From: an uncultured Acidimicrobiaceae bacterium
GTDB lineage: Bacteria > Actinomycetota > Acidimicrobiia > Acidimicrobiales > Ilumatobacteraceae
Direction of reading: 5' to 3'
Assembly (NCBI GenBank): GCA_903919455.1
Contig: CAIXIJ010000059.1
Location: forward strand, 1 to 53,819
DNA: 53,819 nucleotides
Shown here: one piece after another, positions 28,501-36,644 of the stretch
Numbering within the stretch: position 1 is the first letter of the stretch
How the letters are laid out: each line of letters opens with the position of its first letter
Program-made: the position numbers and the translations under genes
Notes under the pieces: model-generated
The model's database searches: none
Told to the model about the DNA's origin: nothing
Seen by the model: only the letters and a program-made list of their open reading frames with translations

Positions 28501-28901
28501 AACGTGGCATGTCGCAGTGCATCGCTGGCCCGGTCGAGTCCGGGTGCCTTCCCGTACCAGATCCCGAGAATGCCGTCGTACCGGCAGGTGTCGAGGGTGA
28601 CGGCCAACTGCGACCCCATCACGGCAGTGGCGGCGAGTTCCTCGTTCATGCCGGGCTGGAACACCATGCGGAGCCCATCTGCCTCGGCCAGCTTTGCGGC
28701 GGCGGCGGCGTCGCGGTCGTAGTTCGCCAGCGGGCTACCGGGATAGCCGGTCACGTAGGCGGCGGTCACCAGACCGGCGCGTCGGTCGGCGCGCAACTGC
28801 TCGTATGGCAGGCGAGCCAGGGCCTGCGAGCCACTGAGGAACACCCGCCCCTCGTCCACTCGGTACCGGTCGGACAGCTGGTAGTCGTCGATCAGCGCCA
28901 C
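25545..28901 (-). CDS. Indolepyruvate ferredoxin oxidoreductase, fused alpha/beta
   Basis: This 1118-residue protein fuses the thiamine-diphosphate alpha part (GYPGSPLANYD; PYFCSGCPHNTSTQVP; GDGTLFHSG) and a cluster-binding insert CEGCGDCGDKSNC (about residues 634-646) to a C-terminal gamma-type domain (LSGIGGTGVVTSAQIIGTAA). It oxidatively decarboxylates aryl or branched 2-oxo acids to acyl-CoA, passing electrons to ferredoxin. Long single-chain versions are common in aerobic actinobacteria and proteobacteria. The ferredoxin partner could be the product of 32923-33234, though it is not adjacent. Confidence 0.92.
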   Translation of the reverse strand: MALIDDYQLSDRYRVDEGRVFLSGSQALARLPYEQLRADRRAGLVTAAYVTGYPGSPLANYDRDAAAAAKLAEADGLRMVFQPGMNEELAATAVMGSQLAVTLDTCRYDGILGIWYGKAPGLDRASDALRHATFAGTSAMGGAVALVGDDPSAKSSTLPSSSGATLVDLNMPIVYPGDVQEAIDLGRHAVAMSRASGLWVSIKVVEAVADGTGSVEVHHERITPVVPTMEVDGKVWVPHPSGKILTPYSLDMEREFHEIRLRLAGEYAVANHLNTVAVRGGNDWVGIVATGQTYHQVLEALRLLGFRTADDLRDAGIRLFKLGVPVPLDIAQVREFADGLSEVIVVEEKSQNLEWLVKDALFGRANHPMVVGRRNPDESPLFPSTGTLEADAIAPRLRSRLASRLGERMTPPPPAQRQLIPLSVARTPYFCSGCPHNTSTQVPDGALIGGGIGCHSMVLMMEPERVGNIVGLTAMGNEGAQWFGMAPFVDDEHIIQNIGDGTLFHSGMTAVRAAIANGSNITYKILYNGAVAMTGGQDPFGQLDVLTLVKVLLAEGAREVIITTDDITRYRMNDVPSGVRVWGRSRVVEAQQVLSMVPGCTILIHDQRCAAEKRRDRKRNKIDTPKFRVVINERVCEGCGDCGDKSNCLSVQPVDTAFGRKTRIDQASCNFDLSCMEGDCPSFMKVPVDRSGASTASRPTVIPPVSPSPSLLPVEECTIRLSGIGGTGVVTSAQIIGTAAMLQGYHVRGLDQTGLSQKAGPVVSDLRLSLAAPHPSNKATAGSVDLLIAFDQLVAGNDATMHTTSADRTKMVVNSAAVPTGAMVIHPDRAYPLDEVNERLASHTHEQLRVNAQQIVQALLGDEGTVNVFMLGVALQAGHLPVHAELMERAIELNGVSVEKNITAFRWGRAWQVDSTTVEAAAGLRDPSPDMPLIERLVADLTGYQSAAYAARFSAVIERVDAAGVPEFTEAVARNLHKLMAYKDEYEVARLLLDGAPKKATFLLHPPALRSLGMKNKIGLRTTAAPTFRLLRSMKRLRGTALDPFGYAAVRKLERAMVPEYIDAIDALLAALTSANTAEAVAIASLPDKVRGYEHLKLERAEAYRVELAARLADFIAA

Positions 28902-28946
28902 GGGGAGATCTTGTCACCTTCCACTCCGCGCCGCGTGCGAAGCAGA

Positions 28947-29444
28947 ATGGGCGCCGTGGCAAAGGGTGGAACTCCGGCAATCGTCTCGCTCCAGTCGGCG
29001 GGGGCTGCGTTTGTCGTGCACGAGTTTCACCACGAGCCGGGGGAGAAGCACTACGGCCAGGTGGCTGCGGAGGCTCTTGGCGTGGAGCCCGAGCGAGTGT
29101 TCAAGACGCTGGTTGCCAACCTCACCACCGACAGGGGTGTGGAGCAGGTGGTGGGCATCGTGCCGGTGAGCGGGCAGCTGTCGCTGCGCGAACTCGCCGT
29201 TGCGCTCGACGGCAAGCGCGCCGAGATGTGCCCCACCGACGTGGCCGAACGCATCACGGGCTATGTGGTGGGTGGTATCAGCCCGTTCGGACAGAAGAAG
29301 CGTTTGCGCACTGCGATCGACGAGACCTGCGTGCTGTTCGACACCATCTTCGTGAGCGGCGGCAAGCGGGGTCTCGACCTCGAGATCGCACCCGATGTGC
29401 TGATGCGCGTGCTGGCTGCCGTCGCGGCCCCCATCGGCACCTGA
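28947..29444 (+). CDS. ybaK: YbaK/EbsC-type Cys-tRNA(Pro) deacylase
   Basis: The 165-residue protein has the YbaK fold with LGVEPERVFKTLVANL (catalytic Lys in KTL), VVGIVPVSGQLSLRELA and GYVVGGISPFGQKKRLRTAIDE. It hydrolyses Cys mischarged on tRNA-Pro in trans. ATG 28947 (GTG 28956 possible). The longer open frame upstream is antisense to the ior gene and was discarded. Divergent from ior by 45 bp and convergent with the M48 gene. Confidence 0.9.
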   Translation: MGAVAKGGTPAIVSLQSAGAAFVVHEFHHEPGEKHYGQVAAEALGVEPERVFKTLVANLTTDRGVEQVVGIVPVSGQLSLRELAVALDGKRAEMCPTDVAERITGYVVGGISPFGQKKRLRTAIDETCVLFDTIFVSGGKRGLDLEIAPDVLMRVLAAVAAPIGT

Positions 29445-29453
29445 CCCGAGGGT

Positions 29454-30365
29454 TCAGTTCGCCGGCCGGGGCTTGCGCAGGGTGGCTTCGATCCGCGCCA
29501 CGCGGGTGCGGGCTGGTGGATGGCTCGCCGCCACCTTGTCGCGCCACGATGTGGGCCGATCGCTCCCGAACTCCGCCAGCGCCCGACGCAGCGCCATGGC
29601 CAATGGCCGGCCGAAGCCCATCGTGACGACCCTCGCATCGGCCTGGAACTCGGCGTTGCGGCCCACTGCATTCGAGAGTGCGTTGCTCACAATGAGGCCG
29701 CTGAGGAACACCCACGACACAGCAGTGAGCGCCGCTGCAAGGAGCCGTCCCAGCGCGGTCATGGCCGATGAGTGCTGCACGAAGCTGGTGGTGGCAGCCG
29801 ATGCCACGTTCTGCAGGAAGAACCCGATGCGGGCCAGCAACAGCACCGGTACCGACAACCACTGCGCCACCGAGAGCGCCACCACATGCAGTCCGAGATG
29901 GTGACTCAGTTCGTGGGCCAGCACGCCGCTGAGTTCGTCGCGCGGCAGCGCATCGAGCGCATACGTGGTGACCACCACCAGGTGACCGCCACAGGCAAAC
30001 GCGTTGAGCTCGTTCGACGGCAACACCGTCAACACATAGCGATTCGCTGGCAGGTCGTTCACCTGGAGCACGGGCTGCCAGGCAGGCATCAGGATCGATC
30101 GCTCGTCGTCGGTGGGTCGGCGAGCTCCGAGCAACGGTGCCAGCACATACAGCTGGAACGGCCGGAAGAACAGCAGCACTACGGCGAGCAGGTAGAGCCC
30201 TGCGAACGCCAGATAGGAGAGGTGCCACACCAGACGGATCGGGAACCAGAACACAGCGATGGCCAACAGCCACACCGGTACCACGGCGACAAGCGGAGCG
30301 ATGGACGCGACGGCGGACGACTCCAGATGTCGCCGTGAGGAGGAGGGTTGGCGCGTCGTGTCCAC
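29454..30365 (-). CDS. M48 family membrane metalloprotease (HtpX-like)
   Basis: The 303-residue protein has two N-terminal membrane helices (23-70), then the zinc motif HELSHH (151-156) in VLAHELSHHLGLH, two further membrane segments, and the third ligand Glu in RNAEFQADARVV. The order matches HtpX/Ste24-type proteases that degrade misfolded membrane proteins. The start GTG/ATG region is followed upstream by a 166-bp gap (30366-30531) shared with the divergent HD-GYP gene, where no clear operator was seen. Confidence 0.87.
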   Translation of the reverse strand: MDTTRQPSSSRRHLESSAVASIAPLVAVVPVWLLAIAVFWFPIRLVWHLSYLAFAGLYLLAVVLLFFRPFQLYVLAPLLGARRPTDDERSILMPAWQPVLQVNDLPANRYVLTVLPSNELNAFACGGHLVVVTTYALDALPRDELSGVLAHELSHHLGLHVVALSVAQWLSVPVLLLARIGFFLQNVASAATTSFVQHSSAMTALGRLLAAALTAVSWVFLSGLIVSNALSNAVGRNAEFQADARVVTMGFGRPLAMALRRALAEFGSDRPTSWRDKVAASHPPARTRVARIEATLRKPRPAN

Positions 30366-30531
30366 TTACCAACAGGTTACGAGCCGCCGAGTGCCTGCTG
30401 GTCCGTGGCATCCACACCGAATCCTGAGAAATGTCTCTCGCCCGAGATGAATTCGGCCGATACCTACTGCGCACCTCCGAGGGAGGAGCAGGCCCATTGC
30501 GGCGCGCCCGAGTGAATGAGGAGGCGAGGGA

Positions 30532-32283
30532 GTGGCGATCACGACGCCGGTGACGCGAGAGCACCACAGCGGAGACCCGACGGTGGAGGACCTGCTCGAG
30601 CAGGCCCGTCTGCACGAGGACGCCGAACCGAATCGTGCTCGTTTGTTGGTCCAGCAGGCCCGTGTCCTCGCCCGTGCTCACCAAGACCAGGCGGGTGAGG
30701 CCGAAGCGCTGTATCGCATCGCCGAACTCTCGTATGCGGCTGGGTCGAGCCATGAAGCGTTCGCTGTGGCGCTGGAAGCCAGAGATCTTGCTCACGACGT
30801 GGGTGCCGTGAACACCCAGGTGTCGGCCCTCAACCTCATTGCTGCGGTGCAGTACCACGCAGCCAACTTCGCCGAGGCACTTGCATCCGCGACCGCTGCG
30901 CTCGAGCTGTATCGCACCACAGGGAAGCGAACCTCGGAAGGCCACCTGCTGAACTCGCTGGCCGTCATTCAGCACAGTCTCCACGACACCGACAGGGCGA
31001 TCGTCACCTACGAGGCCGCATTGATGGCCAACAAGGGCGAAGACCGGCCCGACCTCGATGCCGTCACGTTGGCGAACATGGCCAAGGTTCGTGCCGATCG
31101 CAAGGAAGAGCTGTTGGCCGTGAGCCTCGGCGAGTCGGCACTGGCGCTGGCGAAGGAACATGCACCGGAGATCGTGCCGGAGATCCTTGCTCGCTTGGCC
31201 GCCGCCTACGCGGCGCTGAACTCCGTGGATCGTGCCGCCAGCTGTCTCGACGAGGCCGATGGTGTGCTGCGCGACCGCACGGCCCGTCGCGTTGCTCTCT
31301 CGCCCGGCAGCGTGGTGATGGTGCGCATCGCTCGCGGTGAGTTGTACGTGGCCCAACATCTCCGCGACCACGCGTTGCGTGAATGGGGCGACGCACTGGA
31401 ACTGGCCACGCAGGCGAACATGACCGAGACGGCACTGGGCTTGCGCGAGAAGTTGGCGAACCTCAACCGCGACATGGGACGTTTCGAGCAGGCGCTGCTG
31501 CACCAGGAAGCGCGCTATGCGCTGAACGAAGCGATGCTGAGGTCGGGTATCGATCTGCGGATCTCGACGCAACGAATCGAGCACGACACAGAGACCGCTC
31601 GTCTGCAAGCGGAGATCATGCGGCTGCGTACCACCGAGCTGGAGCAGATGGTGCAGGCCCGCACCGACGAGATGCAGCGATTCCAGGTGGAGGCATTCCG
31701 CCGCATCGCCGTGATGTCGGAGTACTTCAACAACGACACGGCGAACCACCCCGGCCACGTCGGTGAGCTCGCGGCAGCGATGGCCCTCGATCTCGGCCTC
31801 GACGACGAGTTCGCTGAACGCCTCAGCCTGGCGGCGCAGTTGCACGACATCGGCAAGGTCGGCGTGCCCGACGTGCTGCTGATGAAGCCCGGTTCGCTCA
31901 CCGCCGCCGAGTTCGATCGCATGCAGTCACACACACTGTTCGGGCACGAGATTCTCCGCCAGGGCCAGACCCCGGTGCTGCAACTTGCAGCAGAGGTGGC
32001 TCATCATCATCACGAGCGATGGGACGGCACCGGTTACCCGGGAGGTCTGTCTCGCACGGCCATCCCGCTCTCGGCGCGCATCGTTGCGGTGGCCGACGTG
32101 TACGACGCGTTGGTGAGCGAGCGCATCTACAAGGGGCCGTGGGAGTGCGCCGAATCGGTGAACTACATCCTCGGCGGGCGCGCCATGCAGTTCGACCCGC
32201 AGGTGGTTGACGCGTTCATCCGCGTGATGCTGCGGCGGGACCCTTCGCTGGACTCGCAGCTCGACCGGTCAGCGCTCGATTGA
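30532..32283 (+). CDS. TPR-HD-GYP domain protein (predicted c-di-GMP phosphodiesterase)
   Basis: In this 583-residue protein, residues ~20-340 are TPR-type helical repeats (AEALYRIAELSYAAGSSHEAF and similar). A coiled coil spans ~350-400, then comes an HD-GYP domain with AQLHDIGKVGVPD (about 436-446) and HHHERWDGTGYPGGL (about 490-504). All motif residues look intact, so hydrolysis of cyclic di-GMP is likely. The TPR part probably senses a protein partner. GTG start with strong GAGGCGAGG upstream. The 3' end overlaps the convergent TetR gene by 68 bp. Confidence 0.9.
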   Translation: MAITTPVTREHHSGDPTVEDLLEQARLHEDAEPNRARLLVQQARVLARAHQDQAGEAEALYRIAELSYAAGSSHEAFAVALEARDLAHDVGAVNTQVSALNLIAAVQYHAANFAEALASATAALELYRTTGKRTSEGHLLNSLAVIQHSLHDTDRAIVTYEAALMANKGEDRPDLDAVTLANMAKVRADRKEELLAVSLGESALALAKEHAPEIVPEILARLAAAYAALNSVDRAASCLDEADGVLRDRTARRVALSPGSVVMVRIARGELYVAQHLRDHALREWGDALELATQANMTETALGLREKLANLNRDMGRFEQALLHQEARYALNEAMLRSGIDLRISTQRIEHDTETARLQAEIMRLRTTELEQMVQARTDEMQRFQVEAFRRIAVMSEYFNNDTANHPGHVGELAAAMALDLGLDDEFAERLSLAAQLHDIGKVGVPDVLLMKPGSLTAAEFDRMQSHTLFGHEILRQGQTPVLQLAAEVAHHHHERWDGTGYPGGLSRTAIPLSARIVAVADVYDALVSERIYKGPWECAESVNYILGGRAMQFDPQVVDAFIRVMLRRDPSLDSQLDRSALD

Positions 32284-32854
32284 CCCAGTCGCCTACGAAC
32301 TGTGCCAGCTCATCGATGGGCATCTGCACCCGGCCCATCCGGTGTGCGTGGCTGAACGACGACACCGCACCCATCACGCCCACCGCATAGAACGCGGGGT
32401 CGGCATCGGGCACCATTCCGGCTGCCTGGGCTTCCTCCACGAGGCGGCGCACGTCGAGTGCGTACACATCGCTGCCTTCCTTCAACACGGCCGCCAACGA
32501 GTCGTCGGTGCGTTCCACGTCGAGAAGGGCGAAGTACGGCTGGTGCTCCGCCATGAACCGCACGCTGGCTTCGGCGCCCTGACGGATGCGAACCACGGCG
32601 TCGGCGTCGGGGTCCATCGCTGCGGCCTGGGCGCGACGCAGGCGCTGCCGCATGGTGCGGACCAACTCGGCGAAGAGGGTCTCCTTGGTGGGGAAGTACC
32701 AGTAGAACAACCCTTTGGCCACGCCGGCTGCAGCACAGATGTCGGAGATGCGCGTGGCGCCGTAGCCCCGGTCGGTGAACAACTGCTCTGCGGCCTGCAG
32801 CAGTTGCTGCTTGCGCTCTTCGCCCTGTTCGGTGTGCCGCCGGGAGTCCACCAT
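32216..32854 (-). CDS. TetR family transcriptional regulator
   Basis: The 212-residue protein has an N-terminal helix-turn-helix (AAEQLFTDRGYGATRISDICAAAGVAKGLFYWYFPTKETLF, residues ~21-62) and a variable ligand-binding region. It is divergent from the ferredoxin gene (68 bp apart), which it may regulate. The final ~20 residues are encoded antisense to the HD-GYP C-terminus, an unusually long 3' overlap. Confidence 0.9.
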   Translation of the reverse strand: MVDSRRHTEQGEERKQQLLQAAEQLFTDRGYGATRISDICAAAGVAKGLFYWYFPTKETLFAELVRTMRQRLRRAQAAAMDPDADAVVRIRQGAEASVRFMAEHQPYFALLDVERTDDSLAAVLKEGSDVYALDVRRLVEEAQAAGMVPDADPAFYAVGVMGAVSSFSHAHRMGRVQMPIDELAQFVGDWVNRALTGRAASPAKGPAAASRG

Positions 32855-32922
32855 GGCGTCAGTCGATCATGCCTTGACTCTCGGGTCAATCCTGCGGAGG
32901 GTCGGCACGTACACTCGACATC

Positions 32923-33234
32923 ATGGCGGCCTCCCGCAGCGAACGCATCGAGACCCGAACCCGCAACGAGAAGTGGAAGAACCCACCGCTGCGCATCGAG
33001 ATGTTGGAGTGCATCAACTGCGACGCCTGCCTGCGGCACTGCCCTTCGCACTTCGGTGCCATCTTCAATCACGGGCCCGACGTGGTGATCGTTCCGGAGC
33101 TGTGCAGCGGGTGCGACAAGTGCCTGCCGGTCTGCCCGGTGAACTGCATCTACCCCTTCCCGGAGTGGCAGAGCGAGGGTTCGCCCGCCGAATGGTGGGA
33201 CGACGCTGGCGGACCCGACGACCCTTACGCCTGA
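32923..33234 (+). CDS. 2[4Fe-4S] ferredoxin
   Basis: In this 103-residue protein, two cluster motifs are complete: C30-x2-C33-x2-C36-x3-C40 and C61-x2-C64-x2-C67-x3-C71. A basic lead and an acidic Trp-rich tail flank them. It carries electrons at low potential, possibly for the IorAB enzyme or a P450. It is followed 13 bp later by an esterase gene in the same direction. Confidence 0.9.
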   Translation: MAASRSERIETRTRNEKWKNPPLRIEMLECINCDACLRHCPSHFGAIFNHGPDVVIVPELCSGCDKCLPVCPVNCIYPFPEWQSEGSPAEWWDDAGGPDDPYA

Positions 33235-33247
33235 CATACTGCAGGCC

Positions 33248-34003
33248 ATGACGAACCTCATTCCCGGGGCCGAGCCCTGGTCGCACCACGGCGAGGGCCC
33301 GCATGGCGCGCTCGTTGTTCATGGTTTCACCGGCAACCCGGGCAGCATGCGCGGCGTCGCTGAGGCGTTGGCTGCCGCTGGGTTCCACGTGGAGATGCCG
33401 CTGCTGCCCGGTCACGGCACCACGGTGGACGACATGTTGTCCACGCGTTGGGCCGACTGGCATCGCGGTGCCGAGGCGGCGTATCAGGCGTTGGCGGCTC
33501 GATCGCAGAAGGTGGTCGTGGTGGGGCTCAGCATGGGCGGAGCCCTCACCCTGCGCCTCGGCGCCGATCATCCCGAGATTGCTGGGCTGGTCTGCATCAA
33601 CCCCGCCACGCAGCCCCAAGCCCCCGAAGTCGTGGAGATGATCCAGGGCATGATCGATGGTGGCACCGACGTGATGCCGGCCATCGGTAGCGACATCGCC
33701 GACCCCGACGCCCACGAGTCCGCCTACGAGGCCACGCCGCTGGCCCCGCTGCTGTCGCTCGTGCAGGACGGTCTTGCTCCGTTGGTCCACGAGTACCCGC
33801 GTATCGCCACGCCGCTGCTGCTGTTGAACTCGCCCCAGGATCACGTGGTCGAGCCGGCGCAGGGCGACTTCCTGGCCGAGCACTATGGCGGTCCGGTGGA
33901 GCGCGTGATGCTCGAGCGGAGCTACCACGTGGCCACGCAGGACTTCGACAAGGAACTGATCTTCGAGCGCACCGTCTCCTTCGCTCAGCGAGTGACGGCC
34001 TGA
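33248..34003 (+). CDS. Alpha/beta-hydrolase, carboxylesterase (Est30-like)
   Basis: This 251-residue protein has the oxyanion segment VVHGFTGNP, the nucleophile Ser95 in VGLSMGGAL, the acid Asp in NSPQDHVV and the base His in ERSYHVATQD. The pattern is that of bacterial carboxylesterase/monoacylglycerol lipase-like enzymes. It lies 3 bp before lgt and is probably co-transcribed with ferredoxin, lgt and the enoyl-CoA hydratase. Confidence 0.88.
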   Translation: MTNLIPGAEPWSHHGEGPHGALVVHGFTGNPGSMRGVAEALAAAGFHVEMPLLPGHGTTVDDMLSTRWADWHRGAEAAYQALAARSQKVVVVGLSMGGALTLRLGADHPEIAGLVCINPATQPQAPEVVEMIQGMIDGGTDVMPAIGSDIADPDAHESAYEATPLAPLLSLVQDGLAPLVHEYPRIATPLLLLNSPQDHVVEPAQGDFLAEHYGGPVERVMLERSYHVATQDFDKELIFERTVSFAQRVTA

Positions 34004-34006
34004 TCC

Positions 34007-34861
34007 GTGCGGCTCGTCGCTGGCATTCCCAGCCCCTCGAACGGCACGCTCGACATCGGGCCGTTGTCGATTCATGCCTACGGTCTGATGATCGCGCTGG
34101 GCGTGGTGGCAGGCGTATGGCTGGCGGGCAAGCGTCTCGAAGCGTCGGGTGCCGGCACCCGCGACGACATGACCAACATCTCGATGTGGGCAGTCGCCGG
34201 CGGCGTCATCGGCGCCCGGATCTACTACATCATCACCGACAAGAGTGAGCCATGGCGAGAGCCTGGCAAGTGGATCAAGATCTGGAATGGCGGCCTCGGC
34301 ATTCCCGGTGGCCTCATGCTCGGAGTGCTCGTCAGTGTGTGGGCAGCGAAGCGTCGCGGCGTCAGCGTGCCGATGCTGCTGACTGCTGCGGCTCCGGCCA
34401 TCCCGTTGTCGCAATCCATCGGCCGATGGGGCAACTGGTGGAATCAGGAGCTGTTCGGTCGGCCCACCACGCTGCCGTGGGGGCTCGAGATCGATGATGC
34501 CCACCTGCCGGCCGGCTACGCCTCGGGCACGCTGTTCCACCCGACGTTCCTCTATGAGTCGTTGTGGAACATGGGCCTGTGCATCATGCTGCTGTTCATC
34601 GACAAGAGGGTGAAGCTGCGCCCAGGTCGGTTGATGGCCGTCTACGTGGTGGGCTACTCGATCGGTCGCTTCTGGGTGGAGGGTCTGCGCATCGACCCCG
34701 CCAACAGCGGTGGTGGCTGGCGGTTGAACCAGTGGATGGCGGTCGTGTTCTTCCTGCTCGCCGGTGGCTATCTGGTGCTCGACTCGATTCGACATCGCCA
34801 CGATGTCGTTCCGGCAGAAGCCCCGGTGGAACTGGTCGACTACGTTGCCGAGGATGAGTGA
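34007..34861 (+). CDS. lgt: Prolipoprotein diacylglyceryl transferase
   Basis: The 284-residue protein has seven membrane segments. IHAYGLMIALGVVAGVWL, the GGLGIPGGL turn and the Lgt signature SIGRWGNWWNQELFGRPT are visible, as is GRFWVEGLRIDP near the end. It transfers diacylglyceryl from phosphatidylglycerol to the lipobox Cys of preprolipoproteins, such as the lipoproteins at 2918 and 6833. GTG start 3 bp after the esterase; the end overlaps the enoyl-CoA hydratase by 8 bp. Confidence 0.95.
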   Translation: MRLVAGIPSPSNGTLDIGPLSIHAYGLMIALGVVAGVWLAGKRLEASGAGTRDDMTNISMWAVAGGVIGARIYYIITDKSEPWREPGKWIKIWNGGLGIPGGLMLGVLVSVWAAKRRGVSVPMLLTAAAPAIPLSQSIGRWGNWWNQELFGRPTTLPWGLEIDDAHLPAGYASGTLFHPTFLYESLWNMGLCIMLLFIDKRVKLRPGRLMAVYVVGYSIGRFWVEGLRIDPANSGGGWRLNQWMAVVFFLLAGGYLVLDSIRHRHDVVPAEAPVELVDYVAEDE

Positions 34862-35654
34862 CGACGTAGTCCTGTACGAGCTGCGCGAGCCCGGTATCGC
34901 GCTGCTCACCCTGAACCGTCCCGACCGACTGAACGCATGGAACGGCGAACTTGCGACGCGCTACTTCACGCTGCTCGACCAGGCCGCTGCCGACCCGGCC
35001 GTGAAGGTCATCGTGGTCACGGGTGCAGGCCGAGGTTTCTGCGCCGGTGCCGACATGGACACGCTCCAGGGCATCGGTAACTCGGCTGGTTCCGGTGGCG
35101 CAGAGGCCGCCGCTGGTGGCCGACCGCAGTACCACACCACGCTCATTCCCAAGCCGGTGATCGCTGCCGTGAACGGTGCGTGCGCCGGCATCGGCATGGT
35201 CCAGGCGCTGATGTGCGACATCCGTTTCGCAGCCGCTGGCGCGAAGTTCACCACCGCCTTCGCCCGTCGGGGCCTCATCGCCGAGTACGGCATGTCGTGG
35301 GTGCTGCCGCGCCTCATCGGTACGGCCCGGTCGCTCGACCTGTTGTATTCGGGTCGCGTGGTGCTGGCTGAAGAGGCTGCCCAGATGGGCATGGTGAACG
35401 AAGTGGTGCCCGCAGAGCATCTGCTGGACCGCACGCTCGAGTTCGCAGCCGAACTGGCCACCTACTCGTCGCCCACCTCGATGGCCGTCATGAAGCGTCA
35501 GGTGTACGCCGACTGGGATCGCACCGTGGTGGCCGCCACCGATGATGCAGTCGGGCTGATGAAGGCATCGTTGCGCCGGGCCGACTTCAAAGAGGGCGTT
35601 GCGAGCTTCCTGCAGAAGCGCGTCCCGAGCTTCCAGCCCGTGCAAGACGCCTGA
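34854..35654 (+). CDS. Enoyl-CoA hydratase/isomerase family protein
   Basis: This 266-residue crotonase-fold protein has LNRPDRLNAWN, the oxyanion stretch GRGFCAGADMD and AAVNGACAGIGMVQALMCDIRFAA, and a catalytic Glu candidate in RRGLIAEYGMSWVLPRLIG. It probably acts in fatty-acid or aromatic-acid beta-oxidation. ATG 34854 was chosen because it overlaps the lgt stop and fits the family start; the longer frame reads into lgt. Confidence 0.9.
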   Translation: MSDDVVLYELREPGIALLTLNRPDRLNAWNGELATRYFTLLDQAAADPAVKVIVVTGAGRGFCAGADMDTLQGIGNSAGSGGAEAAAGGRPQYHTTLIPKPVIAAVNGACAGIGMVQALMCDIRFAAAGAKFTTAFARRGLIAEYGMSWVLPRLIGTARSLDLLYSGRVVLAEEAAQMGMVNEVVPAEHLLDRTLEFAAELATYSSPTSMAVMKRQVYADWDRTVVAATDDAVGLMKASLRRADFKEGVASFLQKRVPSFQPVQDA

Positions 35655-35670
35655 CGCCTGATGCCAGGCG

Positions 35671-36555
35671 TCAGCCGAGCGAGCGCAACTGCTCGGCCAG
35701 CACCTCGGGAATGACCGGGTTGAAGTACTCGCCGCAGGCCACTTCGGCGGCGGCGATGAAACGCGGCACCCCTGCCGACCGCCACGGCGACACGATCTCG
35801 ATGTTGCACCACGCCTGGGGCCACTGGTTGCCGTCGGCGGGTTGCTGATACACCCACATCATGTACGGCAGTGGCTGGTCGTACAGGCGGTCGAGGCGGT
35901 CGAAGACGTCCACCAACAGCGCCGCGAGGCCGTCGCGCCCGGTGTCGTCGAGCGATGCCAGGTTGGGCGCCTGCACCTTCGGGGCGATCGAGATGGCGAT
36001 GGGGTAGGTGCCAGCGATGGGAACGGCGGCGATCCAGCCATGGGTGTCGGCGACCAGTCGTTCGCCGGGTTCGAGATCGGGGGCCCAGTCGGCCTCCAGC
36101 AGGCGCAGCGGTCGATCGGGAATGTGGTCGTACGCGTAGATCTGTCCGTGCGGGTGAGCGATCGTGGCACCCACTTCGGGTCCGCGATTTTCGAAGCACA
36201 ACACGAAGTGCACGTCGTCGCGGGCGCTCAGCGCTGCGGTGCGTTCGGCCCACAGGTCGATGACCTTTCGTGCGCCGGGCACTCCCAGCGAGGCGAACGT
36301 GGCGTCGTGCTCCGGTGTGTACAGCACCACCTCGCATCGGTCGCCCTGCATGGCGGGCCAACGGTTGGGGAACCAGCGAACGTCGTACGGTTCCGGTGCC
36401 TCCAGCCCGCCGAGGCAGAATGGGCAACCGGTGGAGGGCAGGTTGGGTCGGGCCTGACGGGTACCCACCACGTGTACCCGGGTACCGAGGAATGGGTCGA
36501 TTCGGATGTCGGCGGGTTCGGGCATGGTGGTCATCGAGTCGGGTGTCGTGGGCAT
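35671..36555 (-). CDS. galT: Galactose-1-phosphate uridylyltransferase
   Basis: The 294-residue protein has the HPHGQ active-site motif (134-138, His136 the nucleophile) and the zinc pair CPFC (44-47). Further conserved blocks are VRWFPNRWPA and YMMWVYQQPADGNQWPQAW. It exchanges UMP between UDP-glucose and galactose-1-phosphate in the Leloir pathway. Start ATG 36555 is preferred over the much longer frame; ATG 36534 and 36525 remain possible. Divergent from the alpha-galactosidase gene with 89 bp between, so the two are likely regulated together. Confidence 0.92.
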   Translation of the reverse strand: MPTTPDSMTTMPEPADIRIDPFLGTRVHVVGTRQARPNLPSTGCPFCLGGLEAPEPYDVRWFPNRWPAMQGDRCEVVLYTPEHDATFASLGVPGARKVIDLWAERTAALSARDDVHFVLCFENRGPEVGATIAHPHGQIYAYDHIPDRPLRLLEADWAPDLEPGERLVADTHGWIAAVPIAGTYPIAISIAPKVQAPNLASLDDTGRDGLAALLVDVFDRLDRLYDQPLPYMMWVYQQPADGNQWPQAWCNIEIVSPWRSAGVPRFIAAAEVACGEYFNPVIPEVLAEQLRSLG

Positions 36556-36644
36556 GTTCGACGTGCCCGGATGGTAGCCGTGGTCTACCGTTCCTGCCTG
36601 CAGGGGTCCGTTGGCCCGTGCCGGGGTCAACGAGGGGTAGTCAC

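Noticed and set aside
29278-31845. 855-codon minus-strand open frame
   Set aside because: It runs opposite the HD-GYP gene and out of frame through the M48 gene; it matches neither family and is His/Arg-rich as expected for a shadow.
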